From assembly GCA_051294375.1 (NCBI GenBank), contig CM119270.1, positions 5,278,152 to 5,342,151 of the forward strand: a DNA stretch of 64,000 nucleotides, read 5' to 3'. Positions 35,295 to 47,932 of this stretch are shown here, piece after piece. Position 1 is the stretch's first letter; every line of letters starts with the position of its first letter. The translations under genes were made by a program, and so were the position numbers. The notes below the pieces were generated by a model, which did no database searches, had not been told where the DNA came from, and was given only the letters and a program-made list of their open reading frames with translations. This DNA is from Paraspadella gotoi (lineage: Eukaryota; Chaetognatha).

Positions 35295-35837
35295 TAAGGC
35301 GGGCCAAAATTTAACATTTTTTACAATATGAAAAAGTCGGCAATAAAAGTCTTTTGTCCTTTTACAACCAAATTGACTTATGATGTTAGATTTTCATTAG
35401 ATTAACTTTCCTCATGCGTGGAAACATTTTAATATTTAACAATATATAAGAAATGCTTAAAACAATTTTTAAGAAATTTAAATTTTTAAAAATGGATTCT
35501 GTTAAAGTTTAAAAAGTTAGATAAAGGTTAGTACTACAAATTTCAAAAATTTTATTTATAAATAGGCTAAAATTTAAAAAACCTTAAAAAATCATCAACA
35601 TCATTCATTAAAGTTTATAGTTTTTGTTAATTTTAACAGATAAATCATTAAAATTTCAAAAAGTTGTATTAATAACCTTAGTCTAACTTTTAATGTTCTA
35701 TCAGAATCCGTTAAAAAAAATTAAAATTTATTAAAAAAAACTTAAATCTTAATTTTTTTTAATTTTCACGATCTTTCATAAACACATTAACAATATTTAT
35801 ACCGGACTTTTGTTAGTTTGTAACCTGTTCCGCCTTA
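35295..35837. mobile_element. hAT-like MITE with 8-bp target duplication
   Basis: Starts TAAGGCGGGCC and ends CCGCCTTA. It is flanked by perfect 8-bp direct repeats CTAGAGGT (35287-35294, 35838-35845). 543 bp, AT-rich, non-coding. An 8-bp duplication with short inverted ends suggests the hAT superfamily. It inserted immediately upstream of the first putative exon of ZNFX1-PARP A (35286). Confidence 0.8.
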
Positions 35838-36060
35838 CTAGAGGTATTATGAACTATTTAAATAAGAATAATTAATACACATAAACGCAAATTTCAGAAA
35901 TTGTCAACGAAATTTTACAGCTCTTAACAATTTTTTTCTTACCCATTTTTTAAAAAAATTTTTGGAGAGCAAACATTGTCCAAACGTAATCGCTTTGTTA
36001 TTCGATCCGATCCAAGAGTGGGACGGTGAAGGTCCCCTTGAAATTCTGAATAAGGAAGAA

Positions 36061-36860
36061 ACAAGTTTGAGCAAACAATGTCGGATCTTGCCTACGATAA
36101 TTAATTAATTAATTAATCGATTAATTAATTAATTAATTAAAATAATTAATTTTAATATGTAATAATTAATTTTAAATTTATATTCAACTTATCATCATCG
36201 ATGTCCTTAAAAATTGGGTTAGGACAGTTATTAAATATGTTTTGTTTACATTTTATCAAAACAAACAAATATCCTCTATTTATTTTATGTTCTCCTTCTC
36301 TCTCTCTCTCTCTCTCTCTCTTTTTCTGCAATTGCGACATTTTATGCTTTTCAGATTTTTTTTAACTTGCATCATTTTTCACATATTAATTAATTAATTA
36401 ATTCATTAATTAATTAAAACATTTATTAGTAATCATTAATATTAAAGATTCAAGTAAATGTGACTTATGTGTTTTCCATCTAAACTCATTTCCCCTGGCA
36501 CAATTCCGTCAATACTTTATATATTATTATATATTAATAAATATTTAAAAGCTTCAGTGCAACAACCCAATGAACTAATTCAAAAAGTTATATTGAAAAT
36601 CGATTTAGTAGTAAAAGGAAAAAAAAATTAAAAGAACTAGAAGTTATAAAAAGTGTTGAATTTGGCCCGCCTTACTAGATATTAGGCCTAACTAGATATA
36701 TTGCATGTGATTAAACAAATGTTATCGGAATAATAATTTATCAATTTTATGTATTTTGTAAGTATATTTTAAGTATTTTTATTCAGTGAGTAAAATAACA
36801 ACTTTTTTATTCGCTAATTTTTAATCTCGGACTCTCTCTCTTTCTATCTTTCTCTCTCTC

Positions 36861-36893
<33 letters not shown>

Positions 36894-36931
36894 TTGCAAT
36901 TGCGATGATCCTTATGCTCATTTTACTGCTG

Positions 36932-37003
<72 letters not shown>

Positions 37004-37560
37004 AATTGCGACGATCCTTATGCTTTTAGGATTTTTTTAACTTGTATCATTTTTCTGCTTCAAGTAAATGTGACTTAGGTTTTTTTCCATTTAAACTCAT
37101 TTCCACTGGCACAATTCCGTCAAAACACTTTCCTACCCGCTCACAAAATTTCATCTCAATCTATTTTGGGTTAAAATAAGTAAAAAGATTCAAGTAAATG
37201 TGACTCATATTTTTTTCATTTAAACTCATTTCCACTCGTACGTTTCCACCGAAACTTTATATCAAGCATCGATACACATTTTTCTACCACACAAAAAATT
37301 TGAACTCAATCTATCCATCCAATTATGATTAATTAGAGTACTTATTGTAAAATAAGTAAAAAAGATTTTAAGTAAATGCGACTTATGTTTTTTCCACTTA
37401 AACTCATTTCCACTCACACGATTCCGTCGAAACTTTATATCCAGCTTTATCACACACTTTCCTACCCACACACAAAATTTTCATTTCAATCCAACCAGCC
37501 AATCACGAGTTATTGGAGCTTTTTGCTAAGGTGGGACGGATGGACGGATTGATTGACTGA
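36061..37560 (+). mobile_element. HINE-like repeat cluster with TC tracts
   Basis: Starts with ACAAGTTTGAGCAAACAATGTC as at 30111. It contains (TTAA)n, TC tracts (36296-36322, 36836-36892, 36931-36999) and several tandem units of TTCAAGTAAATGTGACT...CATTTAAACTCATTTCCACT...CACACACAAAATTT (from about 36450, 37060, 37190, 37365). It ends at GCTAAGGTGGGACGGATGGACGG without the terminal hairpin. Confidence 0.5.
36640..36699. mobile_element. Solitary end of the same MITE family
   Basis: GAATTTGGCCCGCCTTA ends at 36674. It matches the left end of the 35295 element better than that element's own right end does. It is followed by CTAGATAT, TAGGCCTAA, CTAGATAT (36675-36699), which could be a remnant of target duplication and excision. 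Its left end was not located. Confidence 0.5.
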
Positions 37561-37835
37561 TTAATTAATTATTGATTAATTAATTGACTAATTGATTAAT
37601 TAACTGATTAATTATTTGACTTATTAATACTTCCTGCATATACATTTAATATAAAAGGAAAAAGAAGCATAATCAATTAGTGAAACAGGTTTTTTGTTTT
37701 TTTCCATTTAAACTCATTTCCACTCAAAAGATTCCATCGAAACTTGGTTTCCTGTTCAATCACACACTTTTTCTACTCCACATACAAAATTCCAGGTCAA
37801 TCGATAATTAAGTGGTAACAAGCTATCTTGGTCAA

Positions 37836-38140
37836 TCTTGCATAATTTAATCAACTTGCATAATTTGGTCAACTGACATAATTTGGTTAACTGACATAAT
37901 TTGGTCTACTGACATAATTTGGTCAACTGACATAATTTGGTTCAACTGACATAATTGATCAATTAAGAATAATTTGGTCAACCGGCAATAATTTGGTTAA
38001 CTGGCATAATTTTATCAACTAGCCTAATTTGGTCAACAGGCATAATTTGGTCAACTTGCAAAACTTGATTAACTTGCAGAATTTGGTCAACTGGCATAAT
38101 TTGGTCAATTAGCATAATTTGGTCAATCAAATCAATCAAT

Positions 38141-38180
<40 letters not shown>
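37836..38180. repeat. 18-bp minisatellite (CATAATTTGGTCAACTGA)n then (AATC)n
   Basis: About sixteen degenerate units run to about 38130, followed by (AATC)n at 38132-38178 and a short GA tract. Sits between two HINE-like clusters. Confidence 0.9.
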
Positions 38181-38181
<1 letters not shown>

Positions 38182-38194
38182 GAGAGAGAGAGAG

Positions 38195-38975
38195 AGAAAC
38201 TTTAAAAAATTCAAATAAATGTGTCTTTTGGTTTTCTAATTTGAACTCTTTTCCACTCCTACGATTCCACCAAAAAATTTTTATCCAGCTTTATCACATA
38301 CTTTCCTACCCACACACAAAATTCAATTTCGATTTATCTATCCAATTTTTAATAAACAAAATAATTTTGAATAAATTTAAGTAAAAATACTTCAAGTAAA
38401 TATGACTTTTGTTTTTTCCATTTTAACTCTTTTCCACTCGCACGATTCCATCGAAACTTTATATCCGGCTCAATCACACACTTTCCTACCATCATACAAA
38501 ATTTAAAGTCAATTGCACTATCCACTCATGAGCAATTGGCGTTCAATAGTGAAATATATTTTTTTGTTTTTTCCATTTAAACCAATTTCCACTCGCACGA
38601 TTCCCTCGAAAACTTCATATCCATCTCAATCACACAGTTTCCTACCCACACACAAAATTTCATACCAATCCATCCATCCAATCACGGGTAATTGGAGTTT
38701 TTTTGCTAAGGTGGGACGGGACGGACGGACGGACGGACGGACGGACGGACGGACGGACGGACGGACGGAACGGACGGACGGAAGGACGGACGGACGGACG
38801 GACGGACGGACGGACAGACGGACGGACGGACATCGTTTTTTTTGCATAATTTATCATAATTCGATGTTCTGACATGATATAAGTGTGTGCCCGACAATAT
38901 TGAGGGGCGGACCGACGGACCGAAAAAGTGAGTTATAGAGTCGGGATCTGCTGATAAGCAGATCCGACTAAAAAG
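38195..38975 (+). mobile_element. HINE/Helentron-like element, copy 3
   Basis: Three CATTTAAACTCTTTTCCACTC-type units, then GCTAAGGTGGGACGG, a long (GGAC)n array (about 38716-38832), the CATAATTTATCATAATTCGATG block, and the terminal hairpin at 38944-38965 followed by GACTAAAA. Closest in structure to copy 2. Confidence 0.6.
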
Positions 38976-39029
38976 TATATATTCGTCCCAAACACAAAAA
39001 AGAGGAAAAAACTGATAAAAGCCGAGATT

Positions 39030-39450
39030 ATCGTTGACGATAATTTTATATTGGTTGTACCAATTTCATAAAATAACGAGGGTAATTAATAAGTGAAGGC
39101 AAATATTTGGTTGACAATAGTTTTATTAACGACGGACAATGATTAAGGTGTGGACAATAAATTGATAATTCAAATATAATTTGAAGAAGAGTTGTTTCTT
39201 GAGTTTGGATGCTGAGGAGAGTGCCTCGAGATCCCTGGGCAATCTCGGCTGTCGAGTGTCGACTCCTTAGTCTCTCTGTCAGTCATTGGTCGGTCTTAGA
39301 TTGAAATAAGGTTTTCCTATGATTCACAAGGGCGACAAGGTCCGACTATAGGTCAGTAATGATTCGATCAAAGTTTCTTCACTCTCACTGCTGAAGAGTC
39401 ACGGCGAATCGCCAATTAACATTTTAAATGAAGCCAGTTTTAAATTAACA
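39030..39450. repeat. Dispersed repeat fragment with ATTGGTTGTACCAAT palindrome
   Basis: TTTTATATTGGTTGTACCAATTTCATAAA at 39045-39073 also occurs at 11738-11766. The flanks resemble the stretches near 11560-11740 and 45860-46020 (AAGCCAGG...TGATTGAAAG...). Probably an old mobile-element family; no ends defined. Confidence 0.4.
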
Positions 39451-41157
39451 CATAAGTTATTTTATAAACAATTTATTAATGTCAAATAAAAATAATCATA
39501 AGTCACGGTCTGTAGCTTAATGTTTCTCACCATCTCACTACCTTATGAAAATTTGCAAATTACTTGTTTCACTATTTTCTATTTTTATATTTTATGAAGG
39601 ATTTAGTATTTAATCTATATTATTTAAACAAATATATATTGCTTTTTTAAAAATGTATTCCAATTACGCTAATTATTATAACATGATAGTATAATCAAGT
39701 TCGAATAAATGAACATCATAAGCAATCCTATTTTACTAGATCACACTAGTAGTAATTTTATAGTTTTCATTGTTATGACTTTTATTTCCTTACTTTCTCA
39801 TAAAGGAATTCTTCTACACTGTTAAACCTTCATTGTCATAGTTTTAATGTTTATTCCCATGTTAATGTTATTGATTAATATTATTACTGTTATTGCTTTT
39901 GCTTGTTTATGCATATATAGATGTTCTGTTTATCTGAATATCTATATGCTTTGATTATTTTATTAAGGTTTGCTTTTATTATTGAACAAATACAAAAATT
40001 TGTTCTGGAAACATTTTTATGACTAAAACAAACTAGAGAAACGCAGACACGCGTGGCGATCAGCAAACGCTCGCCACAGGTCTATTAAGTTGATGTTATG
40101 ATAAATAAAATTTTTCATATATACCATTAACGAGAACGAGTTTGACGATTACTTTTTCGCAAAGAGAAAAAAAGAAGCCGGTATCATATGAAAGATTTCT
40201 GAAGTAAGAAATTAAAGTTACTTTGATTAAAATTTAGTCAAAGTTCGAATTTAAAAAAACGCCGAGTCAGAAAATTTGCACAATTCTCGCAAATTGCGGC
40301 TCCACAACCAATTATATTTCTCATTGATTGGTGGGACCAATCAGAGCTAAAAAATATGAAGCTGCTCCAAATGCACTCTGCTTCGTGGACAAAATACCAG
40401 CAGCTCCTCGAAGGAAACTTACGTAGTATTTCATTTCTGAAGAAATATTACGAGCAAAAAAAGAGAAAAAACTGGTTTGAGGAATAGAAAAAAAGGACAC
40501 TCCTAAACTTAACTCATGTTGTATTCCTAAGCTTCACTCATGTTGTATTCCTGGATTTATAATGATATTTTAGGTAAATATGGTCATCAAAAGAAAAACA
40601 ATTGGTGCAAATTTTGTTATAATTAATTCAGGACAATAATATTGAGTTAGACAAATTTTTTTCACAAATTTGGTTACAATTTGTAAAGGACTGTAGTAGT
40701 TAATTAGAGAATATTTCCGAATCTGTAGCGATTTGCAATCAAATAAGACAGGCAGCAAGACAGACAAAGGAAAAAATAATAGGCAACCAGGGAGAGAAAG
40801 AGAGAGACAAACAACAAGCTCAAAGTCGGAAGTCGAAAAACTAACTAATAACAGTTGCACTGACAGACAAAGGGACAGATAGAAAAATATCGATATGCTG
40901 GCTTATTTTTATTATTCAATTATTCAAAAACATAATAAAATCTTTGATGAAAGGAAAAAGAAAATGAGAGAGAGAGATAGAGAGAGAGAGAGACCTGCAG
41001 TTACCAAGGTGCCCTGTCATCTGACACGCAATGTCTGTCTCCCTGTTTTTTTTAGCTCTCCATGGAATCTTGGTATTTTCTTTTTTTTTTCCACATTCGC
41101 TAATGGGAAAAAAATTTACTAACTCACCAAATTATTTTTAATATTTTATTTTTGAAA

Positions 41158-41211
<54 letters not shown>

Positions 41212-41584
41212 AAAGGGAGCTATGATGCTCCGGCGCCGAAAATCCGATAGGTTGATTCCGGAACTCGACGACTCCAAACTAGAATCGGCGCCAATTTTAA
41301 GAACAACAACAACGACGACGCCCGAAACTCCAACCGACGAGACTTCCAGCGCCGGAAATCGGCGCGAAACCAAAACCGGCGTCAAATCGAAGATTCGGCG
41401 TTTTTTACTACAATTTCATCGAGGATCGACTTTGCGGGAGGACGACGACGACAACGTCGACAAGGACAAAGTCGACAAGGACAACGTCGACAAGGAAAAC
41501 GACAAAAAAGGTAAAATAGATCGACGAATGACGAAGAACGAAAAATTACGAATTTCGAATCTCATCGTTTCCAACTTTATGTAA
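41212..41584 (+). CDS. Small basic protein or terminal exon, copy 1
   Basis: A (TC)n tract ending CAG acts as acceptor at 41211. From ATG 41222 the frame runs 119-120 residues: MMLRRRKSDRLIPELDD, a Thr run from an ACG/ACA repeat, a basic segment (KSKIRRFLLQFHRGS), an Asp/Lys repeat (VDKDKVDKDNVDKEN), and LRISNLIVSNFM before TAA. No family recognised. The copy at 60523 has the same C-terminal residues but a shifted frame, so selection on this frame is not shown. Another exon may precede it. Confidence 0.45.
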
Positions 41585-42769
41585 AAGAAAAAACAACCAA
41601 ACATAAGCAAACAAATTTTCAAAAAACATAGAAGTAAACGAAAAAAAAAATCAACGAAACTCACTCAACATAAGTAAGAGGAAATCGAAAGAGAGCAGAG
41701 ACAGAGACTAGGAATCTGAATCTCGACATCTAGCGAATCATACGTCTCTCTCTCACTCTCTCTTCCGCGTTCCATTCTCCTTCGTGACCCTATCTCGTTA
41801 CTTTCTCCCATCCCCGAACCCCTCCAAACGAGCAAAATCCAAAATTCCCGAGTCCGATATAATTCCAGCAGATCGAAGGTTTGCCTCAAAGAGAGAAGAG
41901 AGTAAATGTTTGGTCTTCCACATGTCCCCCATCTGTACAACAATCCGTTCTTGTCATTGTCAATACCATCTCTAATCCTCTCACTGAAGCTCCCCACTGT
42001 CCTCCCTCTGCCGTCGTCATCAAGCCCTGCATTCCATCTGTATCCCACCCATCTTCTCTTTACCCAATCCCTCTTCCTCTCTACTAAAGTTACGGAGTCC
42101 ATCTATTATCAATCATCTTTTCGATTCATAAAAAGATTCGTTACTATATTACAGGCGTCAACTGACCTTCCGACGATACGCTGCAATGAAATCATTATTT
42201 GAAAGATAAATGGCATCTAATAATATTCTGAAGTTCAATTATCAAACAAACTAATACTGTCTCTTCGCTTTTTCCCTTCCCGTTTCCTATCTTCAGGCTT
42301 CTCCCCCTTGTTCTTCCTGCTTGCCTTCCCTGCTTCCTGCCTACTTCATATTGTTCCCCTCATTTGTCTCCCTAACTATTCCCCTGCCTTCCCTTTTTCA
42401 CTTCCCCTTTCCCTTCCCAATCGGGCTTCAGGCCATTTTGTTCCAGAACTAAAAAACAACAACAAAAAAAAAAAAAAAAAAGAAATAAATTGTCCTCATA
42501 AAACTGGAGACCGAAAGAATAAACCGAGTCCAGGAAAACATATCAAGAACGAAGGAAATAAAAAACTTTTAAAAATCAAAAACAAGAAAAGAAAATAAAA
42601 GAAACTGATAAAAAAAATTAATCGTTTTTAAAAATCGCTATCGTATTCAGACGAGAAAATCGATTCGCGTCAAAACAAATGACGTCTATTTCAAAAAAGT
42701 GTGAAGGCCTCAATGGGCGCCCAAATTAAGACCGCCGCCCCAAAAAAAAAAGAATAGTGCGATACCAAT

Positions 42770-43940
42770 GCGCCGTAGACGTAATATCGGCGCGTCACGG
42801 CGTTCCTGCGGTCAGCGGGTAAGTGGCGTTCAACCTTCCTAACCATCCCCTCTCCCCAACGCGCCAATGCAGATCTCCATCGACTACAACAAATCCTCGC
42901 TCTAGAGTACTTCCACCGTTAAGAGCAACTCGTCGAAGATTTTGTCAAGAAACTCAACGACGACGACGACACGACGGACACACGTTGCCGGAAATCGGCC
43001 CCGCGTACCCCGCTGTCCCGGCTCACGGCCGGCTGCGCGGCTACCGAAAATCCGGAATCGGGCTGCCGATATCTGCCGCCACGGCGAGAATCGATTAGTT
43101 GGAGTGGCGGCGGATAATTGTAAAATATGAGAAAAAAAAAAGATTTAAATACGAGTTATTTGGGGTTAGGCTTCTTCTTAAACCGGCTGACAAAATTTGT
43201 GTTTCATTTAAAAATTCAGAGTGACAGTAATCTGAATTCATCTAATTGTTATAATTGTTATTTCTTCACTAATGCTAACCTTACCCAATATATACAGCTC
43301 TTTTATTCTAGATTATGAGCTGTTATACGTTTGTTCTCTTCGTCGACATTTACAATTACTAATCGAATTCTCACCCCCACGGGCTTCGTAATATTAACCG
43401 TTTCTTCTTCTCGATCGATTCGAGCTTCTCTAAAGAAGCACGACGACCACGAGGCCGACGACGATTCGACGACGAGTCTACGAGCGAAAGAGAAGACGAC
43501 GACGACGACGGACCCTTACCCGCGCGAATTCTAAAGAAAGCGCGGCCCGTGTCTCGCCCAACTGCCGTTCTCTCAGGCGCCCGGAGTTGAGGGCGGCGTT
43601 GAAAGCGGGACTCGGGGTCCAAATTGGCCGCAGAGGTAAGCACGTGGCGGGCCCGGTCGGAATCTCTTCGCCGATGAGTCTCGTTGCAAAAGGGCAGGGT
43701 CAGAGGCGCCGCAGGCAGACCAACGTCACGACGGTGGCGGCTCAAGGATCCCGCCCTCACGCAGAAGACGAAAAGAGAGAGCGGCGACGTTTTCCTCCGA
43801 CGCCAGCGACGACGCCAGAGCCGGCGCCTTTTTGACGGAATCCGGCGCGGCGGCGGGATTTCGGCGAAGCGGAGCGTCGAATATGCAGCGGACGTAGGCG
43901 GCTGGCTCGCGGCGTCCGTCGTCGGTCCAGCGTTGTGAGC
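42770..43940 (+). pseudogene. Frame-broken copy of the 62190 gene
   Basis: Aligns with 62190-63402, but lacks bases in the start region (AATGCGCCGTAGACG against AAATGGCGGCCGTAGACG) and has further indels through both exons, so no long frame follows the protein of copy 2. Simple-repeat runs differ in length too. Confidence 0.65.
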
Positions 43941-44565
43941 TTGTGGTTTTCGAGAACATTGCTTGAAGGTTTAAAATGTCAATATAGAAATTTAACATTT
44001 TTTTAAAATTCTTTAAACACCAAAAATAAGTATTTAACAAATCAGAAGAACAGTAACAGTTGTTTTAAAGATTGGAAAACAAGTAAAAACTTAAACTATT
44101 TAAATTCAACCAATAACAAAGAACACTAATGTTTAAAATAAATCATGAATATAAAATCAATTGAACATGATTCATAAAAAACGATGAAATATTAACGTTA
44201 CATAGACTAACTGGAACCGAACCAAAGCCCGAGGTTTTTTTATATATTCTTATACCGGACAAGGCTAGAAATGATGCAATATTGTTAATATGTAAGTTTC
44301 AAAAAATACCGACTATAAAATAAGAAAATATTAACCAAATCTTCGGAAAATTTCCCCTTCTTGGAAGATTTTCGCCATGAAAATTTTCCCAATCTGCACT
44401 CCCGGTTGAAAACCTAGAATTCCGATCGTTATAGCTCCCTCTTTTACTTTACTTTAAAATAAAAATTTCACCAAATGACTAATTCACTTATACCCATGAT
44501 CGTATCATATTCAAAATAAACCTAAAAATTGTAAAGAAAAGATTGAGAGCCTTCATACACTATTG

Positions 44566-45330
44566 CCAAAGGATTCAAATAACCTCATTTGTTGTTTTCA
44601 AGAAAAAAATCCCTTTCATTTCTATATAAAAATCAGAGAGGAAAATTTCTCGTCAGAGCAGTCTATTTGTTCTGGGTTGGTTGATATCAAGATGTGAATG
44701 ATATTGACAGGAGAAACAAAAATGCGACCTCAGATGCAACAGGATCGGAACCTCAAGTGTTTTTACATCGATTAATTTACCAGAATTTACCAGGAGAATA
44801 AGGTTGTGTGTGGTTTGAGTGTGATCCCGTTGTGTGTGTATATTTTTAGGAAGTCAAGAAGGTAGACATTGAACGAAAATCTCCAGGGGTAAAAAGTTCT
44901 TCCTCGATCTCTAAGAACGACGTAGACTCCTAAACGTTCAAGAACGTTCAGGATCAAATTTCAAAATCATAAAAAACTAGAATTGAGATTTGTTCTTTTA
45001 ATCTTTTTTTATTAATAACCTAAACCAATATTAACATAATTAAAAAACACAAACGGTATCATCAACAGGGACTGGCACACGGTATTCATTTTTATTTATT
45101 ACTATATGTATCTTTACAATATATGCATTCAAACTTGAATATTTTTTTTCTTTAAACAAAATTGGAATTACTCAATAATTGAAAAAAAAAAGAATACAAA
45201 AACAACAGTATCAATAAAACGTAAAAAGACTGGAACTGTAATCCCGCGAGGTTATACTTTTAAAAAGTTATAAAACTAATTTAAAATAGTTTTTAAAGAA
45301 CTCGAATCGCTTACCAACTCAACTTGAATA
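44566..45330. other. AT-rich sequence, no gene seen
   Basis: No exon or repeat structure supported; its counterpart in copy 2 is outside the window. Confidence 0.5.
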
Positions 45331-45332
45331 AG

Positions 45333-45618
45333 GTTTCGCTCCGGAATCGAAGGACCGCAGCGCGCCTTCATCCCTCGACGGCCGTCGCAGCGGGCCCGCG
45401 TAGTGTCCTTCCGGTGTCGCAACCTCTCGTCGTTATCGAGGAGGCGTCGACGCCCGGCGCTCGGCGTCGAAAGAGCGGCGCCGTCTGACGAGCGAGGAAA
45501 GAGGCGAAAGGAATACTTTGATTCGAATCCTTACAGGAAGTTCACGACCGTGAAGGGAGAGAGGTTCGTGGCCAGAGAAGGGAGGAGGAGGAACGTCGGA
45601 AGTGCCGGAGGAATTCAG
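45333..45618 (+). CDS. GC-rich exon candidate, unknown product
   Basis: Open frame from an AATAAG acceptor at 45332 to a CAG|GTGTGG donor at 45618. It encodes a basic peptide with RRRRRPALGVERAAPSDERGKRR and then FDSNPYRKFTTVKGERFVA. GC content is far above the flanks. It may be a downstream exon of the gene whose first exons are at 42770-43940; the counterpart beyond 64000 is not in the window. Confidence 0.35.
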
Positions 45619-46149
45619 GTGTGGAAGGGGGGCGGGGAAGGAAATTAACGGGCCTGTACGAAAAGATGTATATATTGAATTGATGGGTAATCTATTGACT
45701 ATTGACTATTGGGTTTAAAATATACATATTCGCGGTCAAATAGTACTTGAGGGAAGTGCGTATTTTTATATTGAACTAAATTCATTAATCGGGAATTATA
45801 TATATTCCGCGGTCAAATGAGGTACTTCACGTCGGGTACTTTTTTATATTGAACTAATTCATTAATCGGGAAGCCAGGCCCCGCTTCTGGTAGTAATAAA
45901 CACTTACAGTGAGAGTTTTGATTGAAAGTTTACCTTTGGCAAGCCCGCTAAACATCATGGCTGACCCAAAATTAGCAGCAAGATATTCTGTATTCATTGA
46001 ATGATGCGCCAATGCTAATGGGACGCTTTGGGAAAATTTAAGCCCAGTTATAGTTTATACTCACTGAGGAAAAAAACTATAACTGATCTGGACAATGCTT
46101 TTTTTTTCAAAATCCTTTTATTTTCTTTAACTTTCCTTTTATCGTTTCA

Positions 46150-46419
46150 TATTCCCCCTCTTCAACTTCGAACTACGACCCAAGCCCACCTGCGTCCAAG
46201 GAACTCGTCATGACCCCGCGTTGTCCGGCCGACGTCAACAGAGAGGAGCTCCAGATCACGAGCGACTCAATTCTCCGTCTACCAGTCGAACCCCTGGGGC
46301 TGCGGCGCGGCGGCGCGCACGGGAGGCCGCAGCGGCACGAGGCGCGGCGGCCGGACCAGCCGATGCCGAGGCTGTGGCGCGGGCGGCGTCGCCTCCCGTT
46401 CCAGTCGAAGTCGCTCGGA
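46150..46419 (+). CDS. GC-rich exon candidate, frame unresolved
   Basis: Starts after a pyrimidine-rich stretch (about 46125-46165) and ends near a GGAGACG|GTGAGAAG donor. All three forward frames stay open across it because of high GC. The frame beginning SNYDPSPPASKELVMTP is slightly favoured. A coding exon is likely, but the frame cannot be chosen by eye. Confidence 0.3.
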
Positions 46420-46659
46420 GACGGTGAGAAGGATCAAGTGGGCTACGCGTGTCGCCACCGAGGAGGTGAGGGCGGGACCGTGGCTGCTGTTGTTATTTTA
46501 GCTTTGTCTTCTGTATTGGTTTTTTAAAAATGTGTTAGTTGATCTCGATTCTAATTACTCGTTGCCATAAATGCGGCCTATCTCCAGTCGAAAGGAGGTG
46601 CATAGATTTTTTTTTTACGTAGAAAGATATTTTTTCTGTTTGTCATAAATATTGATTGA

Positions 46660-46790
46660 GATATGAGAGGAGAGAAGAGCAGAGAGATAGAGGAGATGAG
46701 GAGAGAGAGAGAGAGAGAAGAGAGAGATAGAGAAGAGAGAGAGAGACGCAGAGAGAGAGAGAGAAGAGAGAGAGAGAGAACGGGGACAAG
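46660..46790. repeat. Interrupted (GA)n tract
   Basis: GA/GGAGA mixture. 46791-47800 beyond it has a poly-A (47236-47254) and no supported gene. Confidence 0.85.
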
Positions 46791-47865
46791 TTTAATGCAA
46801 GAGAATGAGAAAAGGCTTTAGCATAGTAACATTCGAAATATGAAGAACCGAATAAAAAATAATTAGGTCTTCGTTGGTTTGCACTTGACAAGAGAATAGA
46901 TGAACTGTTCTGCTTTTCGTATATGTATATTGTTATAACCTAAACAACGCCTGAGACCCAAGACCGGAATGTACGATAGATTAACGAAAACGAAAGGTGT
47001 CAACGTAGACTGCGAGACGAATACAATGTCAAACAGATGACAGCTAGAAAAAACTCTAAACTCAGTTAATAAATGAATCTAAAATTTTTTGAAATATTAA
47101 AACATTTGCGGTCAACGACCGACTCGGCCCATTTCTCCTGTGATCCCTTGTCTCTCTCTCTTCCTCTCTCTATCGCCTCATCGATATTCCGTTCTGTTTG
47201 TTTTTAAAATTATATAAAAAATGGCGGGAAACAAAAAAAAAAAAAAAAAAAAAATTGGATTCTCTTTTTTTGGCGATGAGCGACCGATTTGCAAAGACCG
47301 ATATTATTGTTGACTTTGTTCATTATAGTCGTCGTCGATGTCAATGTCCTCTTGTTTGTATGGCGAAGCATCGGTCTTAGTGCTGCACTGTCGTGTTCAC
47401 TCCTCCCAGTCCAAGACGCGAAGTCGATCCCTTAATCCGATTGCATATTGGAGACAACATCATGGTCGTGGCTTCTGGAGCTTATTGTTGACGAAAGAGA
47501 ATTATGGTTCTCAGAAAAGATAAGCCACAAAACCGAGCCACAAAAAAAATAAAGCCCTTACGCAATTTGCTAACATATATTCTCGGATAGAAATTAGAAT
47601 AATTATAAATTTGTTTCAAGATATTCTTCTATTAATTTCTTTCCTTGTCTTTCCCTTTTTTTTTTATTCAAAATACAACTCCTGCTGTCATTGTGTTTCC
47701 TTTGTCATTGCCTTGTCATATCCCAGATTCGGAATCAACCTCGCTTTTTTTCAGATTATTTCCCGTCCTTTTCGATTTTCTGTTCTTAATCAAACATCCC
47801 AAATTCAAATCCAATATCCATGATCCTCCCGCCGTCTGGCGTCCTAGACTGGTCGTTTCCCGACC

Positions 47866-47873
47866 GCCGCCGC

Positions 47874-47904
<31 letters not shown>

Positions 47905-47932
47905 GCCGCCGCCGCCGCCGCCGGCGTCCGTC
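47866..47932. repeat. (CCG)n tract
   Basis: CCG/CGC repeats give poly-Pro, poly-Ala or poly-Arg in the three frames. A CpG-rich promoter or exon is possible; no splice evidence. 47933-49117 holds moderately GC-rich sequence without a defensible gene model. Confidence 0.8.

Larger units (their letters stand above)
40260..44565. repeat. Duplicated locus, copy 1
   Basis: Collinear with 59400-64000 over its whole length, from GAGTCAGAAAATTT to GATTGAGAGCCTTC. Differences are many small indels with fewer substitutions in the middle part, and greater divergence upstream of 41100. It contains a three-CCAAT promoter-like stretch (40308-40341), the exon at 41212 and broken copies of the exons at 62190 and 62899. 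It lies on the far (5') side of ZNFX1-PARP A, as copy 2 does for B. Confidence 0.85.

Noticed and set aside
37836-38135. Possible CRISPR-like array
   Set aside because: Units are contiguous and degenerate without spacers, in animal DNA; a minisatellite.
47338-47523. 61-codon frame MSMSSCLYGE
   Set aside because: Unique sequence but isolated; no support beyond openness.
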